Assembly: GCF_033118175.1 (NCBI RefSeq)
Contig: NC_083710.1
Location: 41,819,501 to 41,883,500 of the forward strand
Direction of reading: 5' to 3'
Length of the DNA: 64,000 nucleotides
Source: Dama dama
Lineage: Eukaryota > Chordata > Mammalia > Artiodactyla > Cervidae
Below the pieces are notes generated by a model. The model saw nothing but the letters and a program-made list of their open reading frames with translations, searched no databases and was not told the origin of the DNA. The position numbers and the translations under genes were made by a program. Positions 1 through 10,440 of the stretch are shown here, one piece after another. The stretch's first letter is position 1. Every line of letters starts with the position of its first letter.

Positions 1-535
1 TTACTCCTTGGAAGGAAAGTTATGACCAACCTAGACAGCATATTAAAAAACAGAGACATTACTTTGTCAACAAAGGTCCACTGGTCAAGGTTATGGTTTT
101 ACCAGTGGTCATGTATGGATGTGACAGTTGGACTATAAAGAAAGCTGAACGCCGAAGAATTGATGGTTTTGAACTGTGGTGTTGGAGAAGACTATTGAGA
201 GTCCCTTGGACTGCAAGGAGATCTAACCAGTCCATCCTAAAGGAGATCAGTCCTAGGTGTTCATTGGAAGGACTAATGCTGAAGCTGAAACTCCAATACT
301 TTGGCCACCTCATGTGAAGAGGTGACTCATTTGAAAAGACCCTGATGCTGGGAGGGATTGGGGGCAGGAGGAGAAGGGGATGACAGAGGATGAGATGGCT
401 GGATGGCATCACCGACTGGATGGACATGAGTTTGAGTAAACTCTGGGAGTTGGTGATGGACAGGGAGGCCTGGCATGCTGTGATTCATGGGGTTGCAAAG
501 AGTCAGACATGACTGAGCGACTGAACTGAACTGAA
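1..535 (+). mobile_element. BovB LINE, 3' end (cut by window edge)
   Basis: This is the 3' part of an RTE-class BovB retrotransposon. The frame at 93-317 encodes the C-terminal part of the BovB reverse-transcriptase polyprotein (MYGCDSWTIKKAERRRID, then FELWCWRRLLRVPWTARRSN). It ends at a TGA at 315-317 where other copies here read CGA, a typical CpG-decay stop. The remaining sequence to 535 is the BovB tail ending in the ctgaactgaa motif. The 5' part lies outside the window, so truncation cannot be judged. The copy is dead. Confidence 0.95.
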
Positions 536-1379
536 TCTTTCTAAAATTAAAAATCTACAGACTTCATATAAATAGTTTAAATAATAACTATTCTCTTCTA
601 AGACACTGAATACTGTAATAAGAAACAGCCATATTCCAAGGTGCCATCAAACAGGTCTAAGTACACTTAAGCAATGAAAGCTTAATTTGGTAATGCCAAT
701 GAAATGCTGGAAAACTATGGACCATATTGTTTACTTGCTATTTAGTTTAGGACCAAGTAGTGAAAAGTAGAAATGATAGAGCTCCCTACATATTATTAAA
801 TAGGTTGAGAGACTAGTAAATGTGCTTTAGGTAACATAAAAGTTAATTCAGGACTCTCCTTTCATCATTGGGGCATTTCCTTTTTAGATAATGGAAGAGA
901 ATTTGGCAACATTATAAATCAGAGCTCATCTACCTGCACTTAACTCCAACTGCGTTCAATAAATACCTTCTTCCTCTTGGAGAAGCCTTAAAAAATCTTT
1001 AGCAAATTGTTAACAGACTGAAACATGAGAAAGCAATGTTTGATTAAACTTTGTACCATCTACCTAAACCTGCAATTTACTTTACCTACTAGATGACTGT
1101 AAATTGTTTAGGTGAACTCTAAATTTCTTCTGGAGTGTGTGAAAATCCCTAAATATAAGCCCAAAATGTACTTTTGAGTATATACACAAACCATGAAACA
1201 CATAGAAGCAAATTCTATTCTCAGAAGCAGAAAAGGGAAACCATTCAGCCATTCATGTATTTGCAAATCAACTTTAAATGACTATATATTAGACTGAATA
1301 AGGGAAATAAGAAATTAAAAAAAAAGAAGCTTATAATTTAAAAACAGTGAACTACAGTTTGGCAAATGGTACCTTGTTA
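536..1379. other. AT-rich intergenic DNA, no recognised feature
   Basis: No open frame of note and no repeat I recognise. The only simple sequence is a short A-run near 1318. Confidence 0.6.
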
Positions 1380-1690
1380 ATCAGTTGAAGAGTTTTTCAC
1401 AGTTTGTGATGCACGCAGTCAAAGGCTTTGGTATAGTCAATAAAGGAAAAGTAGATACTTCTCTGGAACTCTCTTGAATTTTGAGCATTACTTTACTCAC
1501 GTGTGAGATGAGTGCAAATGTGAGGTAGTTTAAACATTTTTTGGCATTGCCTTTCTTTGGGAATGGAATGAAAACTGACCTCCAGTCCTGTGGCCACTGT
1601 TGAATTTTCCAGATTTGCTGGCATATTGAGTGAAGCACTTTCAAAGCATCATCTTTAGTATTTGAAATAGCTCAACTGGAATTCCACCAC

Positions 1691-2357
1691 TGTTGGTCCT
1701 TTAATGGACCAGAACCTGGTGGTCCAGAGTCGACAATAAGAAAGTAAGAGAGAGAAAGAGGCTGATATCCCCTGGCTTACGCGGAAAGCCAATAGAGTCC
1801 TATTCTTAGGGCTCGCGCTGCTGCACGTAGGCACCAGTCGCCCTCTCGAGTGGGTGAAGGCACAGTGTACCTTCTTGAGAGGGTCTTAGAAGCCCAGGCA
1901 AGGAAGTGAGCTCAGCGGGCCTCCATGCTCCAAGGAATTAGCCAGAAATAGAGAGTTAGAGAGAGAGAGAGAAAGACAGAAAGAATAGAAAGAAAGAAAG
2001 ACACGGGGCCCCAAGATCTGATGGAGCAAAGGTGTTTTAATCAACATGGTGAGGGCATATATACTGTCTTACAAGGTGGTTATTTTCAGCAAAGATAAAG
2101 ATTAAAATTCCAGACTTACAAAACATAAGATGATCTCTATCAAAGAGAGAGTTGCAAACAATCACCTTTTACCGTATGGCTCATAAGAAGGAAGAGGGTA
2201 CTTATCACCGTAATGAGAAATGCCTGGATTCCTCAGCCCCAGGAAAGGCGTGCCTCTCCTCTTAATTCCTGAATATCCAGGAATTAATAAGGGCCAGAGG
2301 GTTCCTGACAGATCCAAAACAGCACACAGGAAGCCTCTTGTTAAATGCTTCCTGACA
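1691..2357 (-). mobile_element. Solo ERV LTR inserted in BovB
   Basis: A 667-bp block interrupts BovB between ggaattcca and the cacctccactag continuation. It starts with TG, ends with CA, and is flanked by caccac (1685-1690) and catcac (2358-2363), a 6-bp target duplication with one mismatch. On the minus strand there is a TATA-like TATATATGCCC (2053-2063), then ATTAAA (about 2036-2041) and a T/C-rich stretch, so it reads as U3-R-U5 on that strand. A 6-bp duplication is typical of class II (beta-like) endogenous retroviruses; the family is not identified. There is no internal gene, so it is a solo LTR left by LTR-LTR recombination. Confidence 0.85.
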
Positions 2358-5204
2358 CATCACCTCCACTAGCTTTGTTCCTAGTAATGCTTCTTCCTAA
2401 GGGCCACTTAAATTCACATTCCAGGATGTCTGGCTCTAGGTGAGTGATCACACCTTCGTGGTTATCTGAGTCATGAAGATCTTTTTCTGTATAGTTCTTC
2501 TGTGTATTCTTGACACCTCTTCTTAATATCTTATGATTCTGTAAGGTTCATATAATTTCTGTCCTTTATTGTGCCCATCTTTGCATGAAATATTCCCTTG
2601 GTATTTCTAATTCTCTTGAAGAGTTCTCTAGTCTTTCCCATTCTATTGTCTTCCTCTATTTCTTTGCATTGATCACTGAGGAAGACTTTCTTATCTCTCC
2701 TTGCTATTCTTTGGAACTCTGCATTCAAATGGGTATATCCTTCCTTTTCCTTTTCTCCTTTGCCCTTGGCTTCTCTTCTTTTCTCAGCTATTTGTAAGTC
2801 CTTGTAAGACAACCATATTGTCCTTTTGCATTTATTTTTCTTGGGGATGTTCTTGATCCCTGTATCCTGTACAATGTCATGAACCCCTGTACATAGTTTT
2901 TCAGGCATTCTCTCTATCAAATCTAATCCCTTGAATCTATTTGTCCCTTCCTGTATAATGGCAATGGATTTGATTTAGGTCATACATGAATGGTCCAGTG
3001 GTTTTCCTACTTTCTTCAATTTAATTCTCAATTTGGCAATAATAAGTTCATAATCTGAGCCACAGTCAGCTCCTGGTGTTGTTTTTGCTGACCTTATAGA
3101 TCTTCTCCATCTTTGGCTACAAAGAATATAATCAATCTGAGAGTATTGACCATCTGATGATGTCCACGTGTAGAGTCTTTTTTGTGATGTTGGAAGAGGG
3201 TGTTTGCTATAACCAGTGTGTTTTCTTGCAAAACTCTGTTAGCCTTGGACCTGCTTCGTTTTGTACTCCAAGGTCAAATTAGCCTCTTACTCCAGGTAGC
3301 CCTTGACTTCCTACCTTTGCATTCTAGTCCCTTATAATGAAGAGGACATCTTTTTTGGATGTTAGTTTTAGAAGGTCTTGTAGGTCTTCATAGAAGCCTT
3401 CAACTTCAGTTTCTTAAGCATTACTGGTCAAGGCATAGACTTGGATTAAATGGTGATGTTGAATGGTTTGCCTTGGAAGCAGAGATCATTCTGTCGTTTT
3501 TGAAATTGCATCCAAGTACTGTCTTTCTGACTCTTTTGTTGACAGTTGGATTACTCCATTTCTTCTAAGGGATTCTTGCCCACAGTAGTAGATATAACGG
3601 TCATCTGAGCTTTATTCACCCATTCCCGTCCATTTTAATTCACTGATTCCTAAAATGTCAATATTCATTCTTGCCATCTCCTGCTTGACCACTTCCAATT
3701 TGCCTTGATCCGTGAACCTAACTCTCCAGGTTCTTATGCAATATTGCTCTCTAAAGTATTAGAGTACTCCTATCGACCATCACATCCACTACTGGGTGTT
3801 GTTTTTGCTTTAGTTCTCTCTCTTCATTCTTCCTGGAGTTATTTTTCCACTTATCTCCAGTAGCATATTGGGCACCTATCAACCTGGGGAGTTCATCTTT
3901 CAGTGTCATACCTTTTTGCCTTTTTATACTGTTTATGTGATTCTCAAGGCAAGAATGCTGAAGTGGTTTGCCATTCGCTTCTTCAGCAGACCATGTTTTG
4001 TCAGAACTCTCCACTGTTACCCATTCATCTTAGGTGGCCCTACATGGCATCGCTCGTAGTTGCATTGAGCTAGACAAGGCTGTGGCCCATGGGATCAGTT
4101 TGTTTGGTTTTCTGTGATTGTGATTTTCATTCTGTCTACTCTCTGATGGGTAAGGTTAAGAGGCTTATGGAAGCTTCCTAGTGGGAGACTGACTGAGGGG
4201 GAAATTGGGTCTTTTTCTGCTGGGCAGAGCTTGCTCAGTAAATATTTAACTGAGTTTTGTGTTGATGGGCAGGGCTGTGTTCCCTCCCTGTTGTTTGGCC
4301 TGAGGCCAAACTATGGTGGAGTTAATGAAGATAATGGCAACCTCCTCAAAAGGTCCCATACATGCAGTTCTGCCCTCAGTGCCCCTGACCTTGCAGCAGG
4401 CCACCTCTGAGCCATGCCTCCACCGGAGATTCCTGGACACTCATGGGCATGTCTGGGTCAGTTTCTTGTGGGGTTACTCCTCCTTTCTCCTGGGTCCTGG
4501 TGTGCACAATATTTTGTTTGTGCCCTCCAGGAGTTCGTTTCCCCAGTCCTGTGTAAGTCCTGGCAGTTCTATAGTGGGGTTAATAGTGACCTCCTCCAAG
4601 AGGGCTTATGTCATACCCAGGTCTGCTGCACCCAGAGACCCTGACCCTGTGCCAGGCCACTGCTGACCTGCACCTCCAAAGGAGACACTCAGACACAGTT
4701 CTGGCTCAGTTTCTGTGGGTTATGAGGTGTGTTTTGTGTCCTTCCCAGGTCTGAGAACCTCAGGCAATCAGGTGCTTGGTGAGCACACTGGCTCACGTGG
4801 GCTGTGTGTCTTAATCACTGGATGCTGTTGCTCAGGTGCACTGTGCGAGCGCCATCTCAGGTGTGCTGTATGTCTCCTCTGGAAAGCTGACCTCAGGCTG
4901 TGACCATCCTGGTGGATGTCAACCATCCAGGGTCTCAGGAAGATGTGATTAGCAGCTAGAAGCCTAGTCACAGTTTGGTGGAAGATGCCCTCTCTGGGGC
5001 TGAGATTGCAGCAGCCCCTTGCCTTTTGGCTCTGGATGTTGCAAGCCTTCCTCTCTGCCTCTGGGCAGGGAGAAGCAGGTAAGGAGCCAGCTAGCTCAGT
5101 CCTTTGTTATATGAGTGGACCAGGTTGCACATTAGGTTGTTAGGTTAGAGCCTTTTGCGGGAAAGTTCTCTTTTCTGCAGTTGCATTTAGGCATGCATTC
5201 TGGT

Positions 5205-5229
5205 CCCCCTTCCGCCCCGCCCCCCCCTC
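5205..5229 (-). other. G-quadruplex-capable G-rich patch
   Basis: The plus strand is C-rich; the minus strand carries four runs of at least four G separated by short loops, matching the usual G4 pattern. It lies in the L1-like leader of the BovB copy, on its sense strand. Confidence 0.6.
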
Positions 5230-5551
5230 ATTATGTTGCCTTCTGAGATTCCAAACTCCCCATAGACTCCACTGTAAGAGGGCGTCCTACTGTGTGGAAA
5301 CTTCTTCTCCTTCATGACTCTCTCCCCAGGAGAGCTCTAGTCCCTAACTCTTTTGTCTCTCTTTTTGTCTTTTATATTTTGTCCTACCACCTTTTGAAGA
5401 GAATGGGCTGCCTTTCTGGGTGCTGGTGTCCTCTGCCAGTGTTCAGAAGTTGTTTTGTAGAAGTTGCTCAGCATTTAAATGATCTTATGATGAATTTGTG
5501 GGGGAGAAAGTGGTCTCCCTGTCCTATCCCCATCCTGCCATCTTGTCTCAG

Positions 5552-5875
5552 TGTGCAAATATTTCTAACTGGAATATAATTACTTTACAATGTTATGTTA
5601 ACTTCTGCTGCACAGTGAAGCAAATCAGCTATCTGATGTACAGTGCTTAGTTGCTCAGTCATGTCTGATCCTTTGTTACCCCATGGACTGTAGTCAGCTA
5701 GACTCTTCTGTCCATGGGGATTCTCCAGGCAAGAATACTAGAGTGGGTTGCCATGCACCCTTCCAGGGGATCTCCCTAACCCAGGAATTGAACCAGGGTC
5801 TCCAGCATTGCAGGCAGATTCTTTATCAGCAGAGAGCTACCAGGGAAGCACTAATCAGCTATATGTGTGTGTGTA
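5552..5875 (-). mobile_element. L1 3' end remnant carrying a SINE
   Basis: The text aactggaatataattacttt, then acaatgttatgttaacttctg and aatcagctatatg, is the reverse complement of the artiodactyl L1 3' tail. The same L1 appears to resume at about 8015-8085 (atataccccctctttcttgg and following), so the BovB at 5876-7974 lies inside it. Confidence 0.7.
5641..5852 (-). mobile_element. Bov-tA SINE
   Basis: tRNA-derived ruminant SINE in reverse orientation: it begins ttgctcagtcatgtctgatc and ends with the reverse complement of the gcttccctggt head. Target duplication aatcagctat is at 5623-5632 and 5853-5862, with weaker similarity beyond. Confidence 0.93.
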
Positions 5876-7974
5876 GGGAAAACCACTAGACCATTCAGGT
5901 ATGACCTAAATCAAATCCCTTATGACTATACAGTGGAAGTGATAAATAGACTTAAGGGACTAGATCTGATAGACAGAGAGCCTGATGAACTATGGACGGA
6001 GGTTCATGACATTGTATGGGAGACAGGGATCAAGACCATCCCCATGGAAAAGAAATGCAAAAAGGCAAAATGGTTGTCTGAAGAGGCCTTCCAAACAGCA
6101 GTGGAAAGAAGAGAAGCAAAAAGCAAAGGAGAAAAGGAAAGATATACCCATTTGAATGCAGAGTTCCAAAGAATAGCAAGGAGAGATAAGAAAGCCTTCC
6201 TCAGTGATCAATGCAAAGAAATAGAGGAAAACAACAGAATGGGAAAGACTAGAGATCTCTTCAAGAAAATTAGAGATACCAAGGGAACATTTCATGCAAA
6301 TATGGGCACAAAAAAGGAGAGAAATGGTAGGGACCTAACAGAAGCAGAAGATATTAAGAAGAGGTGGCAAGAATACACAGAAGAACTGCACAAAAAAGAT
6401 CTTCACAAACCAGACAATCACAATGGTGTGATCACTCACCTAGAGCCAGACATCCTGGAATGTAAAGTCAAGTGGGCCTTAGAAAGCATCACTATGAACA
6501 AAGCTAGTGGATGTGATGGAATTCCAGCTGAGCTATTTCAAATCCTGAAAGATGATTCTGTGAAAGTGCTGCACTCAATATGCCAGCAAATTTGGAGAAC
6601 TCAGCAGTGGCCAAAAGGACTGGAAAAAGTCAGTTTTCATTCCAATCCCTAAGAAAGGCAATCCCAAATAATGCTCAAACTACCGCAAAATTGCACTCAT
6701 CTCACACGCTAGTAAAGAAATGCTCAAAATTCTCCAAGCCAGGCTGTGGCAATATGTGAAAAGTGAACTTCCAGATGTTCAAGCTGGTTTTAGAAAAGGC
6801 AGAGAAACCAGAGATCAAATTGCCAACATCTCCTGGATCATTGAAAAAGCAAGACAGTTCCAGAAAAACATCTATTTCTGCTTTACTGACTATGCCAAAG
6901 CCTTCGACTGTGTAGATTACAATAAATTGTGGAAAATTCTGAAAGATATGGGAATACCAGATCATCTGACCTGCCTCTTGAGAAACCCATATGCAGGTCG
7001 GGAAGCAACAGTTAGAACTGGACATGGAACAACAGACTGGTTCCAAATAGGAAAAGGAGTATGTCAAAGATGTATATTGTCACCCTGCTTATTTAACTTA
7101 TATGCAGAGTACATCATGATAAACGCTGGGCTGGAGGAAGCACAAGCTGGAATCAAGATAGCCAGGAGAAATATCAGTAACCTCAGATATGCAGATGACA
7201 CCACCCTTATGGCAGAAAGTGAAGAAGAACTAAAAAGCCTCTTGATGAAAGTAAAAGAGGAGAGTGAAAAAGTTGGCTTAAAACCTAACATTCAGAAAAC
7301 TAAGACATTGGCATCTGGTCCCATCACTTCATGGGAAATAGATGGGGAGACAGTGGAAACAGTGTCAGACTTTATTTTTTTGGGCTCCAAGATCACTGCA
7401 GATGGTGACTGAAGCCATGAAATTAAAAGACACTTACTCCTTGGAAGGAAAGTTATGACCAATCTAGACAGCATACTAAAAAGCAAAGGCATTACTTTGC
7501 CAACAAAGGTCCCTGTGGTCAAGGCTATGGTTTTTCCAGTAGTCATGTATGGATGTGAGAGTGGACTGTGAAGAAAGTTGAGTGCCAAAAAATTGATGCT
7601 TTTGAACTATGGTGTTGGAGAAGACTCTTGAGAGTCCCTTGGACTGCAAGGAGATCCAACCAGTCCATCTTAAAGGAGAACAGTTCTGGGTGTTCATTGG
7701 AAGGACTGATGCTGAAGCTGAAACTCCAGTACTTTGGCTACCTGATGAGAAGAGTTGACACATTAGAAAGACCCTGATGCTGGGAGGAATTGGGGGCAGG
7801 AGGAGAAGGGGACTACCAAGGATGAGATGGCTGGATGGCATCACTGACTCAATGGGCGTGGGTTTGGTAGACTCCGGGAGTTGGTGATGGACAGGGAGGC
7901 CTGGCGTGCTGCAATTCATGGGGTCGCAAAGAGTCGGACACGACTGAGCGATTGTACTGAACTGAACTGATATG
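5876..7974 (+). mobile_element. BovB LINE, 5'-truncated, with RT domain and 3' end
   Basis: A plus-strand BovB starting in the linker (TTRPFRYDLNQIP) and running to the canonical 3' end gactgagcgattgtactgaa. The flanks share tatg...tag (left copy expanded by TG repeats), a possible but weak target duplication. A GATA-type microsatellite follows directly at 7975-8015. It faces the minus-strand BovB at 1380-5550 head to head, and the two share the linker-to-RT region. Confidence 0.93.
5882..7412 (+). pseudogene. BovB reverse transcriptase, broken
   Basis: The best-preserved BovB RT in the window; in life the enzyme copies BovB RNA at a nicked target. The frame 5867-6652 covers the linker and RT start (DGIPAELFQILKDDSVKVLH). 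A frameshift occurs near 6610 in the QQWPQDW region, and a stop at 6668-6670 stands where other copies read GAA. The second frame, 6720-7412, holds RT fingers and palm: VQAGFRKGRETRDQI, the motif A region DYAKAFDCVD, and the catalytic YADD at 7188-7199. In the motif B region the expected QG reads QR (GVCQRCILSP), which would probably impair activity. It ends at a TGA at 7410-7412, where relatives have TGC. The thumb and tail follow in another frame (7568-7777). Inactive. Confidence 0.92.
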
Positions 7975-8015
7975 TAGATACATGGATAGATAGATAGAGA
8001 GATAGATAGATAGAT
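7975..8015. repeat. (GATA)n microsatellite
   Basis: Imperfect gata repeats directly after the BovB 3' end, a common arrangement because the BovB tail nucleates simple repeats. Confidence 0.9.
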
Positions 8016-8469
8016 ATACCCCCTCTTTCTTGGACTTCCCTCCTATGCCCCTCATAAAATAATAGTTTTCCCAAAAATATAGTTTTGAGAACCTTGTTAT
8101 CTGGTCCAAATATTAATTGTTTCTACACAATTGGTATTGATGAACATAAGAATAATTAACGTAACCAGAAAGTATAGTTCATTATATAATACTATTTGCA
8201 AAACAAGAAAATCTCTTCAACCACCTTTTTCCCTCTTCATTTCTCTAAACCATCTTCTAAGCTTTTTAAGACTTATTCCCAGATACCTGAGTGTATTCTG
8301 CACACTTGTAAACTATCAGTCAGTGAAATTTTTATCTATTCAAGAAGTTCTTCAAATTTCCTGAATTTTTTTCACCAGATTTAGGGAATTCAATAGGATC
8401 TACTTTATTCATTAGTACCACAAATCAATGAAAAACTTTTCTGGCCTGCATCTTTGTTAACGTAAACCA
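8016..8469. other. L1 scrap, then unique AT-rich DNA
   Basis: About 8015-8085 looks like continuation of the reverse-oriented L1 3'UTR. The rest shows no recognisable repeat or coding sequence. Confidence 0.5.
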
Positions 8470-8675
8470 GGGCTTCCCTGCTAATTCAGTTGTCAAAGAA
8501 TCATCCTGCAGTGTTGGAGACCTGGGTTTTATCCCTGGGTTGGGAAGATCCCTTGGAGAAGGGAAAGGCTATCCACTACAGTATTCTGGCCTGGAAAATT
8601 CCATGAACAGTATAGTCCATGGGCTTTCAAAGAGTCGGACACGACTAAGCAACTTTCACTTTCACTTTTCACAAT
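8470..8675 (+). mobile_element. Bov-tA SINE
   Basis: Starts gggcttccctgctaattcag, carries gggttgggaagatccc and ends gagtcggacacgactaagca. A full-length tRNA-derived SINE with moderate divergence. Confidence 0.93.
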
Positions 8676-8876
8676 TGCCAGAGAAATGAATGCACTTCCT
8701 AGTTACATGGTCAGTGTAGTAATAATGATGCCATAAACACTTGGTAGTTTAAATGACCTGTGTGAAATCTCATATTAACTTATGTTAAATCATGTTGATA
8801 AATGTTTGAAAGGACTATTATTTTGATGATCAAGTGTTCATAATTAAAGTATGTAGTTTATTTTATTATCATTATT

Positions 8877-8976
8877 TTTTGACTTTTGCATGCAGGATCT
8901 TAGTTCCCTGAACTGGGATCAAACTCATACCCCCTGCAGTGGGAACAGAGTCTTAACCACAAGACCATGAGGGAAT
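8877..8976 (-). mobile_element. CHR-type SINE fragment
   Basis: The reverse complement reads agggaattccctcatggtc, then cttgtggttaagactctg and ccagttcagggaactaagat, the cetartiodactyl CHR tRNA-SINE head. It is older than the Bov-tA copies. Confidence 0.8.
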
Positions 8977-9020
8977 TCCTAAAAGTATGTATTTTAAAAG
9001 AGCATTTTTAATATCCCTTA

Positions 9021-9240
9021 GGGCTTCCCAGGTGGCACAGTGGTAAAGAATCTCCCTGCCAATGCAGGAGATGCAGGAGAGACGAGTTCAGTCCCTTGGT
9101 CAGGACGATCCTCTGGCGGAAGAAATGGCAGCTCACTCCAGTATTCATTCCTGGAAAATTCCTTGGATAGAGGAGTCTGGAATGCTGCTGTTCATGGGGT
9201 CATAGAGAGTCAGATCAGACTTAGTGACTAAGCACACACA
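9021..9240 (+). mobile_element. Bov-tA SINE
   Basis: Begins agggcttcccaggtggcaca and ends agtgactaagcacacacaca. Diverged but full length. Confidence 0.92.
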
Positions 9241-10268
9241 CAGGTTAGAAAATGCAGCTTATGAGCACTACTGATTTTTTGAAATGAGCTATAAATGACA
9301 AGTTTTAGGAATCCCTAACCATGATCTTCAAAGCAAAACAAAAATGCATTCTATTTAACTCATTTCATGGCCTCCACCTACTTAAAAAAGAAGCAACTCA
9401 AAATATTTTCATTTGTTGTAAAAGTACTTAACCTGATCACCATAACTAACAGATGCTGGTAATAAGAACATATGGTTCTTTCACAATACCTAAAATTAAA
9501 CTTTAAAACCCTACTGTTTGTCTCAGTTTTTTCTATGAAGAATTCCTTTCTAGCTTTTATATTTTTATATCTCAGCTTTACATTGTTATGTTTCTTTGTC
9601 TGCTTAGAGAAAAAAAATTTTTTTTCAATGTCATCATCAGTCTTACATTGAACAATCAGAAAAATGATAAACTTTAAGTTAATAGAAAACAATTAGAAAT
9701 TATACTTTTTAACACTGGCTGCTTATTTAACTTTAATGCTATTATATTAAATCAATGTAATAAAAATCAGTTATTCTAAATTATGGCTCTGTTGTTGAAG
9801 ATGATAGAAACTTAAGAAAACCAGTTTAGCTTTTATGCCAGTGATGTGATAAACGTGGCTTGAGGTAACTAAAGAAGCAAAGAAAGGACTTTGATAACCA
9901 CTAACAATAGTGACAATGATAATTAAAATGCAGTGTGATTCTAAACAACCCGTGTTAGCTATTATCTGATTTTTTTTTCTGGTTGAAAAGAAAAATTCTT
10001 TGTTATTTTTAAATTATTTAATTTAACCTACTGCAGATGCATTTTAAAAAGTATATTTTAATAGTTGTATTCAGGCATATTGTTTTAATTTGTATTTAAA
10101 GTTAGATTGGTTTTATTGGTAATTACAGTGTCTAGGGAAAGAAAATAACTGGAGATTCTGATTATGATCTGATTTTTATTTTAGCTTATTAATATTATGC
10201 TGAATTATGGACAATAAATAGAATTTAACATATTACTTTATAAATAGTGTTATCAATTTTTAAAATAT
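9241..10268. other. Unique AT-rich intergenic DNA
   Basis: No recognised repeat or gene. The 104-codon minus frame at 9378-9692 is low complexity (F, K, I, N-rich) and has no family resemblance. Confidence 0.55.
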
Positions 10269-10440
10269 ACTAGCTATGACAAACCTCAACAGCATATTAA
10301 AAAGCAGAGACTACTTTGCTGACAAGGTCCATCTAGTCAAAGATATGTTTTTCCCAGTACTCATGTAGAGATGTGAGAGTTGGACCATAAAGAAAGCTGA
10401 GCACAGAAGAATTGATGCTTTTGAACTGTGTTGTTGGAGA
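10269..10440 (+). mobile_element. BovB fragment
   Basis: From tatgacaaacctcaacagca to gaactgtgttgttggagaa, the RT C-terminal region. The 3' end is missing because an L1 sequence starts abruptly at 10441. That L1 was probably inserted here, or a deletion joined the two. Confidence 0.88.

Larger units (their letters stand above)
1380..5550 (-). mobile_element. Long BovB LINE with L1-like 5' leader, 3'-truncated, split by an LTR
   Basis: A minus-strand BovB read from about 5550 down to 1380. Its 5' 1.4 kb (5550-4140) is a leader that begins near a CAAGATGGC motif (minus strand, 5537-5545) and is homologous by eye to the L1 5'UTR at 12.9-13.3 kb. Then come the endonuclease region (about 4100-3000), the linker (frame 2920-2531, with LNAEFQRIARRDKK) and the RT start (1644-1381, with VLHSICQQIWKIQQWPQDW). 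The copy stops near the CVDYNKLW region and lacks roughly the last 1.1 kb, unusual for a LINE, which normally keeps its 3' end. A solo LTR interrupts it at 1691-2357. Several stops and frameshifts make it non-functional. Confidence 0.85.

Noticed and set aside
1691..2357. Possible provirus with genes
   Set aside because: Only one LTR and BovB resumes immediately; no retroviral coding sequence anywhere in the window.
4313..4903. Overlapping open frames of 62-117 codons on the plus strand with Cys/Ser/Pro-rich text
   Set aside because: They lie antisense in the L1-like leader of a BovB; the openness comes from its higher GC content, not from a gene.
5990..6295. 101-codon minus frame with Phe/Leu/Ser-rich sequence
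   Set aside because: Reverse-strand shadow of the BovB linker; the same shadow appears at 2585-2797 and 36031-36222.
8470..8545. tRNA-like head with A and B boxes
   Set aside because: It is the tRNA-derived head of a Bov-tA SINE, as in the other copies; not a tRNA gene.
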